NCBI GenBank assembly: GCA_914767715.1 | Contig: OU612073.1 | Span: 9,302,001 to 9,362,000, forward strand | Length of the DNA stretch: 60,000 nucleotides | Direction of reading: 5' to 3' | DNA from: Membranipora membranacea | Lineage: Eukaryota; Bryozoa; Gymnolaemata; Cheilostomatida; Membraniporidae | Shown: piece by piece, positions 37,701-45,117 of the stretch | Layout of the letters: the number at the start of each line of letters is the position of its first letter | Numbering within the stretch: position 1 is the stretch's first letter | Notes under the pieces: model-generated | Database searches by the model: none | The model's input: the letters and a program-made list of their open reading frames with translations, nothing else | What the model was told of the DNA's origin: nothing | Position numbers and translations under genes: made by a program

Positions 37701-37869
37701 ACATTGGCTAGCGATAAGGCCCTGCTTACTTTGCATTTGGACTGGAGAGAGAACTCAACGTTCTCTCTGTCAGACTGATTCTCTCCATCAGAGCCTGTAC
37801 ATTAGATAGTAAGTCCTCTCTGTCATCATATAAGTCATACGCTGCCGGCTGCTTACTGATGGATGCCAT
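7705..37869 (-). CDS. Large coiled-coil protein, 31 coding exons, 1,619 residues; family not recognised
   Basis: Exons in order: 37869-37730, 37330-37165, 36022-35810, 35494-35373, 34529-34401, 33961-33764, 33164-32911, 32634-32529, 32381-32157, 31790-31657, 31346-31165, 30648-30523, 29505-29401, 28987-28853, 23779-23585, 23282-23115, 22679-22542, 22183-22015, 21505-21366, 20949-20839, 20509-20330, 19082-18859, 18543-18426, 17974-17835, 17150-16946, 16605-16423, 9957-9728, 9136-8940, 8442-8368, 8014-7967, 7808-7705. Every junction has AG/GT ends and matching phase; the total is 4,860 nt, an exact multiple of three ending in TGA. Residues 1-135 are Ser/Arg-rich and uncoiled (SRGSRRSSRSPK). About 136-1365 is Gln/Glu/Leu heptad coiled coil. 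The last ~215 residues are Ser/Pro-rich with one short helix around LDELNKQPVESL. No catalytic domain or membrane segment. Composition resembles centrosomal, ciliary-rootlet or golgin proteins. The ATG exon has an acceptor at 37883, so a 5' untranslated exon, or more coding, may lie upstream. Least certain: the small exon 8014-7967 and the GTTCGT donors after 31657 and 30523. Confidence 0.8.
10416..12390 (+). CDS. Ly6/uPAR-type three-finger protein, GPI-anchored, 121 residues (paralogue 1)
   Basis: Exons are 10416-10452 (phase 1), 10631-10777 (phase 1) and 12209-12390, all with GT-AG ends. The protein opens with a signal peptide (MRSIIITLLILAGTFG), followed by a compact cysteine-rich domain: LKCYVCYDC, then spaced Cys, KSCGIPC, VCLCSGNQCNSA. 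The closing CxC....CN is the hallmark of the LU/three-finger fold. The hydrophobic tail (YTGSFLLTAAVLIAIQ) after CNSA is a GPI-attachment signal. Length fits the family. It probably acts at the outer cell surface; the ligand is unknown. The gene lies wholly within the 6.5-kb intron (9958-16422) of the coiled-coil gene, on the opposite strand, and is a tandem duplicate of the gene at 13995. Confidence 0.85.
12640..13570. repeat. 3' flank of Ly6 gene 1, duplicated after gene 2
   Basis: Blocks here recur after the second Ly6 gene: AAAACATGAGAATGCTATA (12652) versus AAAACATGAGAATACTATA (15603), GTGACACAGTGATTAT in both, and CTTTGCTATTTAGATGGCT (near 13466) versus the same words near 15798, continuing through CAGGTACTTGC. 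Order is preserved, so the duplication copied the gene with its downstream flank. A dispersed repeat (12888-13091) sits only in this copy. Confidence 0.7.
12888..13091. repeat. ~200-bp dispersed repeat, copy A
   Basis: Shares long stretches with 50531-50733, including AATCAGCTTCAAGACAAGC, CACCAGAAGCT.TGTTATG and GACCAATATTCGA, and both end GAACCAACTTTTTT or close to it. The open frame across it (68 codons) is not kept in the other copy, so it is non-coding repeat DNA. No terminal inverted repeats seen. Confidence 0.65.
13995..15419 (+). CDS. Ly6/uPAR-type three-finger protein (paralogue 2), last intron lacks a normal acceptor
   Basis: Exons are 13995-14031, 14307-14453 (the first two identical in length and phase to paralogue 1) and a third ending at 15419. 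The protein has a signal peptide (MKNAGVILLIIAGAIG), the start MKCYYCADCAQN, a CGIPC motif, CRCIGDKCNSANKAYTG and a hydrophobic GPI-type tail. The start of exon 3 is the problem. By alignment it should begin near 15237, but that point reads TTTACTG|TTTTCC with TG where AG belongs. The nearest AG that keeps the frame is CTCAAG at 15211-15216, which would add a run of Phe. So the gene uses a non-AG or displaced acceptor, is a recent pseudogene, or has a sequence error. It is nested antisense in the same host intron as paralogue 1. Confidence 0.7.
14980..15194. mobile_element. hAT-like MITE, copy in Ly6 gene 2 intron
   Basis: Ends AGCACTGA...TCAGTGTGCT. It shares with 33261-33482 GACATCGAGACT, ATGTGTATCTCTGAT, TAGAGT.AATTT and the right end ATACATG.AATAGTATATCAC. 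It finishes only about 40 bases before the third exon of the Ly6 gene. Confidence 0.6.
15420..15545. repeat. AT-rich simple sequence after Ly6 gene 2
   Basis: ATATATATAGATACATATCTAG-like alternating AT runs and TTAATTAATTTATTTTAATTA directly after the stop codon, probably part of the 3' untranslated region. Confidence 0.5.
15600..15905. repeat. 3' flank of Ly6 gene 2, duplicate of 12.65-13.57 kb
   Basis: The collinear copy of the flank after Ly6 gene 1 (AAAACATGAGAATACTATA, GTGACACAGTGATTAT, TTTGCTATTTAGATGGCT, ATCAGGTACTTGCAAC). It marks the right limit of the tandem duplication. Confidence 0.7.
16110..16379. mobile_element. 270-bp MITE with ~43-bp TIRs
   Basis: Left end AAAGACTACCTAAAGACCAA...TTATAGTCGGGCAGTT. 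The right end on the other strand reads AAAGGCTACCCACAGACCAA...TTATAGTCAGGCAGTT. An inner hairpin pairs GTCACAGTCTCACGGAAG with CTTCCGGAAGATTGTGAC. A truncated relative lies at 18065-18185. It sits within about 45 bases of the splice donor of the host exon 16605-16423. Confidence 0.7.
17437..17813. mobile_element. TTAA-flanked MITE, copy 1 (AGGGCAACCAAGG ends)
   Basis: A 377-bp element bounded by TTAA on both sides (17433-17436 and 17814-17817). Left end AGGGCAACCAAGGTTT; right end AAACCTTGGTTGCCG. It is similar over its whole length to 30101-30492. The TTAA target duplication is the signature of piggyBac-type transposition; the assignment is inferred from that. Confidence 0.7.
18065..18185. 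mobile_element. Truncated copy of the 16110-16379 MITE
   Basis: Starts TAAAGACTACCCACAGACT and shares CTATAGTCAGGCAGTTA and TTTGCATGGTAAAAAAATTC with the complete copy. Similarity ends after TTGATGGT; no right TIR follows. Confidence 0.6.
19349..19818. mobile_element. ~470-bp foldback element with ~70-bp arms
   Basis: The left arm has TAGACAGTTTTCTGAGCTCT and GTCCTCTCTCCAGTTTGGT. The right arm on the opposite strand has TAGACAGTTTGCTCAGCTCT and GTCCTCTCTCCAGTTTGGT. Outer TTGCAA words extend the match. The interior is non-coding. It lies in the intron between host exons 20509-20330 and 19082-18859. Confidence 0.7.
22347..22440. repeat. Foldback element, related to 7163-7299
   Basis: CATTTGCCTGCATTCAGAG and TTGCTCC pair with GGAGCAACTTGAATGCAGGC at the other end; the loop is about 45 bases. 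It shares its arm sequence with the second hairpin at 7.2 kb. Confidence 0.55.
22496..22533. repeat. CATAGACTTAAT palindrome beside a splice donor
   Basis: CATAGACTTAAT...ATTAAGTCTAT, a small inverted repeat with the same ends as the 34567-35017 foldback. It stops about 9 bases from the donor end of host exon 22679-22542. Confidence 0.5.
23858..24092. mobile_element. 235-bp MITE with ~50-bp TIRs
   Basis: Left AAAGGTAGAAACACACTGGC continues GATTATTACAAAG. The right end on the other strand reads AAAGGCAGAAACACACTGGC then GATTATTACAAAG. The arms match for about 50 bases (down to AAAGCAAAAC) with few differences. It lies next to host exon 23779-23585, in the intron that also holds the two ankyrin genes. 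Confidence 0.7.
24985..25813 (+). CDS. Short ankyrin-repeat protein, 122 residues (paralogue 1)
   Basis: Exons are 24985-25091 (phase 2) and 25552-25813, donor AG|gtaacc, acceptor TTGATTACAG. It starts MLRCLLRFRGEQQMNEEWFA. An ankyrin-type unit DKDGNTALHHAVQ...AAEWLINNKAKID is followed by a second, KEKKSAFDLALETDYKDMIHLL. The first 35 residues include a partial unit (WFAAAQRGDIQALEHF). There are two to three repeats and no other domain, so it is probably a small protein-binding adaptor; the partner is unknown. An in-frame stop (TAA, 24976-24978) upstream supports the start. The gene lies on the opposite strand within the 5-kb intron 23780-28852 of the coiled-coil gene. Confidence 0.8.
26842..28287 (+). 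CDS. Short ankyrin-repeat protein, 143 residues (paralogue 2)
   Basis: Exons are 26842-26987 (phase 2) and 28002-28287, donor AACAA|gtgatt, acceptor TCTATTATAG. The architecture and intron position match the gene at 24985: WFTSAHAGDIEKMNEIYN in exon 1, then KDKDGNTAVHHAI, AATWLIDHGAHFDKKNKEKK and PYDLAMEMKDMSLVNFLEM. The N-terminus is longer by about 13 residues, and the tail is unlike that of paralogue 1: Ala/Gly-rich, ending GASTQTKM. It is a tandem duplicate in the same intron and orientation. Confidence 0.82.
29372..29392. repeat. (TA)n microsatellite next to a splice donor
   Basis: About ten TA units, lying within 10 bases of the donor of host exon 29505-29401. Confidence 0.7.
30101..30492. 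mobile_element. TTAA-family MITE, copy 2
   Basis: Ends AGGGCAACCACGG...CCTTGGTTGCCCT with TTAA on the right (30493-30496) and TCAA on the left, probably a mutated TTAA. It is collinear with 17437-17813 and has an extra small palindrome (CATAGAG..CTCTATG) near 30369. Confidence 0.7.
33261..33482. mobile_element. hAT-like MITE with 7-bp target-site duplication
   Basis: TCACACTGA...TCAGTGTGA termini flanked on both sides by TTGCTAA (33254-33260 and 33483-33489). Target duplications of 7-8 bp and short CA-type TIRs are typical of hAT elements; the class is inferred. Related to 14980-15194. Confidence 0.65.
34567..35017. mobile_element. 451-bp full-length foldback, CATAGACTTAAT ends
   Basis: The outer arms CATAGACTTAATAATAAACC and TAGACAGGACACCATATA are mirrored at the right end. 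Inner blocks also mirror: TGATTTACTGTCCACAATCC near 34670 pairs with its complement near 34915. Nearly the whole element can fold into one hairpin. Short solo palindromes with the same ends occur at 22496, 50761 and 55030. Confidence 0.7.
36085..36757. mobile_element. 673-bp near-perfect palindrome flanked by TTAA
   Basis: Left end AGGGATAATACACTTCTGAT, right end ATCAGAAGTGTATTATCCCT, flanked by TTAA (36081-36084 and 36758-36761). The arms of about 330 bases meet at CCGG near 36420 with almost no spacer and differ at only a few sites. The AGGG end and TTAA flank are shared with the elements at 17437 and 30101. It lies in the intron between host exons 37330-37165 and 36022-35810. Confidence 0.8.
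36840..37075 (-). mobile_element. tRNA-derived SINE
   Basis: On the minus strand the head reads TATCTCAGTTGGTTAGAGCG (A-box-like), then about 30 bases later GGGTTCGAATCC (B box), as in a tRNA promoter. The T stem and acceptor stem do not pair properly, and an unrelated body of about 140 bases follows (through GCACCTTTATTTCTCAG). This is the structure of a tRNA-derived SINE rather than a functional tRNA gene. Confidence 0.6.
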
Positions 37870-37882
37870 GTCACTTTCAAGC

Positions 37883-38892
37883 CTGTGATGGAAATTCTGT
37901 GTCTATGATTGAATGTTCTATGAACAGAAATTGAGTATCACTTGATGTTCAAAAAATTAAGCGTAGCCATCCTACAAATTGATGTTGTAGTGAATAATTT
38001 CACCCCACTAGCCAGTGCGTCACAGTGATGTTTTTAAAAGAAGACTTCAGAACTTGGAAACATATGTACTTTGCCTATAGCCAGTATACTGACGCTAGGA
38101 AATGGGCAATTATATATAAGCTGATTTGATGGGAACAATCCATGTAACCCTCGCCTCTGTCAGTGCAATGTATGTAGGCCTACTTGATTGAAGCTGTCAT
38201 AGGTCATTATCACAACTGATACTAATCATAGGTGATAACATTTTTAAAATGCTGAATAATTGGAGATCATGATGGTAACATAAAGGTCGCACCTTCAACA
38301 AATGCATCAGCCCATGATGCATTCAAATGACAAACAAAACTGCAAAACTTGTTTGTTTTCAGACCTTAGCTTGTACTCACTGCAGGATATTGTTGCTTTT
38401 AGTGCATAAGAATTGGGCTTGTTTAACCAATGAAGATGGAGTTTGTTGGTATTATCATCACATGCGTTCCCAGCAGACATATATCTATACCACAGGACAG
38501 GGCAGTCAGGAGCAGATACTTTTAATCAAACATAAATTATAAATCAAATTCAATTCATGCTGAAGCTTTCTCTACAATATTTGGTGAACCGCCTTGGGGT
38601 CTGATTGGACAGTTAGAGCTATGACATCATGATTGACAACAAACTTTGTTACAGAAGGTAATAAAAATAGAACAATATATTTAAGTTTTACCGGGTTATG
38701 ACGTAATACAAACATCAAAATAGTCTTAAAAGACAGACAGAAAATGCAAAAAAAGTCATATACACGGTTGTTCCAATATGAGGGTAAGATTACTATTTTG
38801 AGCCATGAAAATTGATCCTTGGAAAATTATTGTGAAATCTGTCTAAAACTTCCAACTCACATGTACAAATTATCTGGTAACTTTCGACAGAT
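37883..38892. promoter_or_regulatory. Head-to-head spacer between coiled-coil gene and SYAP1
   Basis: About 1 kb separates the first coding exons of two divergent genes. Both first coding exons are preceded by acceptor-like sequence (CCATCACAG on the minus strand at 37883; CTTTCGACAG at 38890 on the plus strand), so each gene probably has a non-coding first exon in this interval. No TATA box is obvious. Otherwise unremarkable AT-rich DNA. Confidence 0.35.
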
Positions 38893-41800
38893 ATGTTTAA
38901 AGCTTTCACAGACAACATCACCTCCTTCATAGGAGGTGGTGAAAAGAATACAGATGAATCAACACCTGATGAGGTGAAGAATGATGAGAAAAACTCAGAA
39001 ACACAATCTGCTGATGGTGATTCCTCAAACAACACAAAACCTGCTGATGCTGATTCTTCAGCTGCAGAGAGTGGTGAGAAAAAGGACAATAAAAAGGCTC
39101 CACCTAGACCAGCTCCACCTCTAACACCAGCTGCCAGTGTATCTAAAGCAGATACTCCCCCTGGTACTCCTGCCAAGTCAGCATCAGAGAAGGATGGTAC
39201 AGAAGATGACAATGCTGCTGAGGTGGCATCTAATGCTGAGTCAGATGAGACTAAGAAGGACAAAATTGATGAAAAGTTAGAGGAGGTGGCTGAGAAGGCT
39301 AAAGAGTGGGGCAGTGAGTACATTCAAGAAAATTTGAATTTATATTGCAGTGCATAAGCGGATCATCAAAGTTAGTGTCACCAGGTTTGCCTTTGGGAAA
39401 GCTGAGTTGTGAGTGTGATCGCTATCTCAGAGATTACTGCAATTTCACAACACATAATGCCCCGCCCTTATCATGCATTTACTCTATGTAGTGGGCTATT
39501 TTGCAAATGTAACAGACTAATGGCATGTGTTGAAGACTAAACCAAAGAGTATGATATGTGTTCTGTGTTTTAGGTTACCTTTTCAGCATGACAAAGACAG
39601 CAGGAGCAAGTGTATCAGCTAAAGCTAAGGAACTCAAGAAAGCTGTCGCTGACAACGTAAGGATTCAATCAATATGATAGTCTGGTTAGCAGTCTACTCA
39701 GTCACTACCCTGTTACGTGTTCATCTTCCAATCCAAAAAAAAATTTCCAATTACTTGCATTAGCCTTTACTCTTTTATCAACCTTACCCTTCTCTTTAGC
39801 AAGTATAATTTGATAACTTTGTATATATTGTGCATGTTAAGACTGTTGTAGGACTTTGGTTGAATCTCATTCCCTTGTTCTAGTTTAGTGGATTGTTACA
39901 TTGATTTTACTTATATTTCGTAGATCTTCTTAAATAATGAAAGAATTGACAAGGTAGTGACAGTTTAAAGACATTCTTGGCACTTAGCCATACTGGGTAC
40001 ACCAGTGATAAAATAACCTTTGTGTGTGTTCTCATTTCCAACATGTTGGTTAAGGTTGTGTATAGCGATTTTTAGGCTAGGTGATGACAGTTGACATGCG
40101 TGATGCATCGAATTTGCTGATTGAATGGCATAAAATTCAAATTGTGAGAAAACAGTTGGATCAAGGTGTTCCCTCAATCATATCGGTTATAAATAATTTT
40201 GTCTTTGCTTGTAGACCATAGTAGGAGATTTTATGAAGGAACAGGATAAGTTTGTAACTGAGAAGAAAGAGAAAGCTCGAGCCAGCGAGGCTGCTGTGCC
40301 TCCGTGGGTTGGATACAACGAAGAGGAGCAAATGAAGACTCAGATACTCACACTGTCTAACGTAAGCAGGAGGGCACATTGAAAAACTATGTGATATATC
40401 TTGTAATTACTTTGTCAGGTGTAGTTTTTAAGGCTACGCAGAGAAACTTATCATAGATTGAAATTGTTTCGATGATTCAAATTTGAAGATATGAGGTACT
40501 CTAATTAGGATTAAACACTGCAACCATCTATATTAGGGATTAAAATAAGTCCCCACTAAAGAGAAGCGACTACTTAATACCAGGAAATGAACATATTCAC
40601 ATCCTTTAATCACTTTCATCTTGTAAAAGCCAATCTTTCCACCAACTTATTGACATTGTAAAAAAGTACTACCGATTTTGTCCACAGGCATCTCCAAGAT
40701 TCCTTCCAACCAACATAGAATAGGGATCCACAAAGAACTGTTTCAAGCAATAAGGCTGTATCATTGGTGACAGGTGTATGGGATTGCCATAAATGACTGC
40801 AATACCAAAACGTGTTTGAAGGTACCAGAATAAATACTTCAAGCGCACATCACATGGATGCACATATTCCAAGCTGTAAGGATATTAGTATAATTACGGT
40901 ACGGCATCTTGATTGCTCAAAATATGCATTGGTCAAACACAAAGTCATCAGTATCGAATTAACTAACCATCTCGGCATAGTTATAATTGAAGTGAACATC
41001 ATTGATCCAGCAGAATGCCACCGTTTACATATAAACCTATGTGTACACATATTGACTTAAAATGATTCATATTATTATCATGCTAGATGAGTACGTCCAA
41101 GCTTCATGATAATTTAACAGAATCTATTAATGTGGGCACGACTTCTACCGATGACTTAAACCAATTAACTCATTGATTGCTGTTAGCCACATGGTAATAC
41201 TCTGTGGAATAATTTTTACTAGTAGTATAAGCTGGCAGTAATAATTCTCCTTGGTATAATTATGTATGTTCTAAGCTGGCCTACAAGCTGCCCATCAATA
41301 AATGTAACAGATGAGGACACAAACTAAACATATACAGCATAAAAATTTCTTCTAATATTAGGGTTTGGAAATTTAGGTTGACAATGCGCTCTGACTTCCG
41401 TGAAAAAATGAGATAAATGCATGCATCGGTATTTTAGTTTTGCATAAGGAGCAGGCATTGCTGACAGATTACTATCAAAATAATAAAATTTCATAGTCAC
41501 TACATCGTGAATAAAGGCACTTGGTTTTTGCTGTTCATCAAGATGCCCATTATCTAGCTGATTTCATGATACAAGACTTTGACAGCAGATTTGATTTGAT
41601 ATATTGTAGCTTTAGCAATCTTTGGCTTCAGTCCTGCAATTATGATAATCATCACAAAGGATATGAATTGCTATGATCTTGGCTGGGCTAATATATTTTG
41701 CGCTTTGAATATGAAGTTTGGGTGTTAATATGATGCCTATGCATCAGATAACTACCAGGATACCATGTGATCAGACCTCACAAATTTGCAACAAAGAACA

Positions 41801-44800
41801 AAGATATTTCCAGTGCTTTGAAAGTACATACAAGAAAACTTCTGTAACTATCACCTACTTTGCTATCGGATGTTTCAGGTAGATTTAGTTTAGAGCAGTT
41901 TAGGGAGTGAATTGATAGCTACCCAAAGTCTGTAAGCTGCCTCTGCTTTGCATTTTGGTTCAAGTGGCAATTTGACATCATGTGGCACTAATGAGAATAT
42001 ACAGCAGAAGATCAATAAAGATATAAAGCCATAGGCCTATCATATATTCGTAGTTTGACCCCTTAAATTCAGATTTAAATGATTTCAGGATGGTATGCCC
42101 ATTATTTTAACATTAAATGCTATTTTCTTTTAATATGTGACAGAAAACCTTCTTGTTTTTTTATATTTACCAGTATCAAGTCTACCTTTTACTCCTAGGC
42201 AGGCTTAGCAACAAATTGCGTGATATTTTCTCCTAGTTATTTGTCAGTGGTAGTAACAAATCTATCCATTCCTCCATCCATGTCTATTTATAATGTTACA
42301 GAAGTTAAACTTCTTAAATCTTTAAAATTTTGTAGGACAAAAGGAATTTCCTGAGGAATCCCCCCACTGGAGTACAGTTTCACTTTGACTATGAGACGTG
42401 CTACCCTGTGGCTATGGCTACCCTGGCTGAAGATGATAAGCTGCAGAAGATGCGCTTTGAACTAGTCCCTAAAATGTAGGTTACTTGTCTTGCTCAAGTA
42501 GCACGGCCAACATGCATTTACCAGGGTAGTAAGTTGAGTTGAGCAACGCTCTCGGGGGACAATATCTTTCAAGCAGATCAAGGGCTCTTATTGTTGTGAA
42601 AGGATAGCAGAGTATCTCACCATTGTTATGCTACGGAATCTTAACCAACAGTCTTTTTGATATTTGTTATGTAATTACAACACACCGGCGTAATGTATGT
42701 ATGAAAAAGGAGCCTTGGCTCATAACTTGCATCAAATACACTGCATTTCCTTGGATTGACCTGAGTTCAGATCCCGATGGCGGCAGATTTTTTTGATGTT
42801 TTTTTCTCAGTTCTATCCATAGACAAAACATGGTTCTATCCATGGGAATAGATGCATATTTCGAGGTCAAGCCAAGAGGTGACAACTCAGCTCGATCTAG
42901 GCCGATCACAAAATTCTTATTGAAACTTGGTGATACTTGCGCACACCCTCTTATATTTGATCATGTGGTATTCACTCGTGAAATTAAATCTAATAGTGTA
43001 TGATTTTACTTTCAGGGTGACTGAACATGATTTCTGGAGGAATTATTTCTACCGAGTCTCACTGATTAAACAATCCACCCAGCTCACATCTCTATCCAAA
43101 CAGTCCAGTAAGTAACAATCGAACCCCCGTAAGGAGCATAAAACACGTGCATGCACTTTATATATTTTGTGACTTCATTTCGTGCACTTCCATATATATA
43201 TATTGGTTAAAACAAGTCGATGGCTAAAGTAGTTGAACAATATGGACATTTATTTAACACATATGTCTAATTTGGATGACCTTACATTCATGGCAGGTTT
43301 GGCGCCCCCCCCCCCCCTTCTCTCGGGGTTTGATGGGAGCATGCTTGAGTAGTCTCAATTTCAGATATTTTGTATTGAACCTTATTTAGTATAAAGTATC
43401 TTTGCACCGATCAGCATCATTTAGAAAAACACATCCTTCTATTTGATGTGGAGATTATATTGTTTTCGTAGTGGTCACTCTCCAAAAGTGTCAACTGTCA
43501 GTTACAAAGTTGCACCGTAGAACTATAATTGTCTATTTTTGTAGTATTGATGTTTATTGACAATGTATATTATTACATTAGTATGTGCTTTTATTTAATT
43601 ATTTATATATCTATACTGCATGCTCTTTGCTGTTGTAAACGTGTAGCTTTGTTCCTCTGTTAGGTACGCCTAGTGCGGAAAGCTCAGAACCATCAAAGGA
43701 CCAAGATAAACCTGATTCCAAACCCAGTGCTTCCAAGGAAGGTATAACTTAAATATGAAGTTCAAAGAGAGTGATATCAGAAGTGATATGAGATGCATTG
43801 ATGTTATGATTAGATGTGTGACTTTGTGTTGGAGGCTCTGTCAAGGGCTGCTTAAATCAAATGATTATTAGCTTCCTTATTTCGATTCATTTTGTGAATT
43901 GTAATCATAAATGATCGTAATTTTTCCCAATAACAGCAATTTAGTAAGGTGGGAGTTGTGTGTTGTTTTCTTGGCTGGCCATTCCTTAGTGAAGCCAATA
44001 TCTCACTCTTTAGAGTAAGCAGAGCAGATGCTGTTTACATTGAGATATCAAACAGTGTCAAGTGGGATACTGTGGCATTCCAAATAATGATTGTATAGTA
44101 ATGATTGCCATCAAAATCCCCCTTGCAGCTGTTTGAGCACTTAAACTAGATAATGGCCAGTGGTGCATTATGCACTCTCAATCAGTTAGTGAACATGTTT
44201 ATGCACTCTGCATCTAGATTCATGTTGTTGAGTGTATATATTTTTATTAAGTTACTATATATGAAAAACACCTTGAATGTAATAATATGCAGCCGATAGT
44301 GTTGCAAAAAAAAAAAGATTTCGGTCGCAATGTTTGATTGTTTTGTAGAAGTAAAAGAAGTCAAGACTGAGGACCAGTCAGGGGAAGGTGGGGATGAGGA
44401 GGGTGATGTTGATGCCCCTGCACCTGATGCTGGTAATGATGAGTTTATCAGTGATGCGTATAACCTGGAGATTAGCGATGAGGACTTAATGAGAGAGATG
44501 GAGGCTCTTAGGGCTTCACCAGGAGCTGATGATGGTAGGTTCAAAGTTCAGCCTTAAACTAACCAAGGAGTAAAATAGAGGAGTGGGAATTAAAATTTGT
44601 TTACAATAAGGGATAATGAAACTTCCAATTCTTCAGCCGATAACGATGGCAGAGGCATCATTGGGTAATTGAAATGCTTAGTTCCCTCTCCGCCTTTTTA
44701 CTCCTTGAACCTACTATAATGGTTAATTTGTCTGGGGGTGCTGATCCCTTTGATGACTACTGTATACACTTTAGGTGTTTGAGTTGCCTCCTCATTCCAT

Positions 44801-45117
44801 CAGAGATAACAATCCAAAATGGACTCCATTAACACTGAATATGTTATTAAAATACATATAATTTGAATACTGGTTATCTACTCGTACATATTCATATATT
44901 TATTACTTTACTCAGTCAACGACTAACAGTTTATTTAAATGGATCTTTCATTTACTGAGACTGTGTTTGTATTATCCATTTAGCTGAATGGGAGGCCGAG
45001 TTACAGAAAGAACTCACTGACTATGAGGTTGTTGGCGAAGCTTCAGCTGAGGATGATGCTGCCTTAGAAAAGGAAATAATGGAAGAGATGAGTAAATCTG
45101 GAGAAGACCTGAAATGA
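38893..45117 (+). CDS. SYAP1: SYAP1 homologue (BSD-domain protein), 426 residues
   Basis: Eight coding exons: 38893-39313, 39574-39656, 40215-40361, 42336-42475, 43016-43107, 43664-43741, 44349-44534, 44984-45117; all phases agree and the total is 1,281 nt. The conserved core matches synapse-associated protein 1: [54 protein letters not shown], then [20 protein letters not shown]. The BSD domain (about residues 217-288) contains the invariant FWRNYFYRV helix. The C-terminus is acidic, with [20 protein letters not shown] and DYEVVGEA. The first ~115 residues are low-complexity, Ser/Asp/Lys-rich and longer than in vertebrate SYAP1. In other animals SYAP1 is a cytosolic factor linked to mTORC2-dependent AKT signalling; that role is from knowledge of the family, not from this sequence. 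Confidence 0.93.
44563..44707. repeat. Small element with CCAAGGAGTAAAA...TTTTTACTCCTTG ends
   Basis: An imperfect terminal inverted repeat of about 20 bases (CCAAGGAGTAAAATAGAGGA against CTCTCCGCCTTTTTACTCCT) in SYAP1 intron 7. The same AAGGAGT core forms the hairpins at 47431 and 53829. Confidence 0.45.

Noticed and set aside
38793-39323. 176-codon minus-strand open frame
   Set aside because: It is the complement of SYAP1 exon 1, whose Ser/Asp-rich codons leave the opposite strand open.
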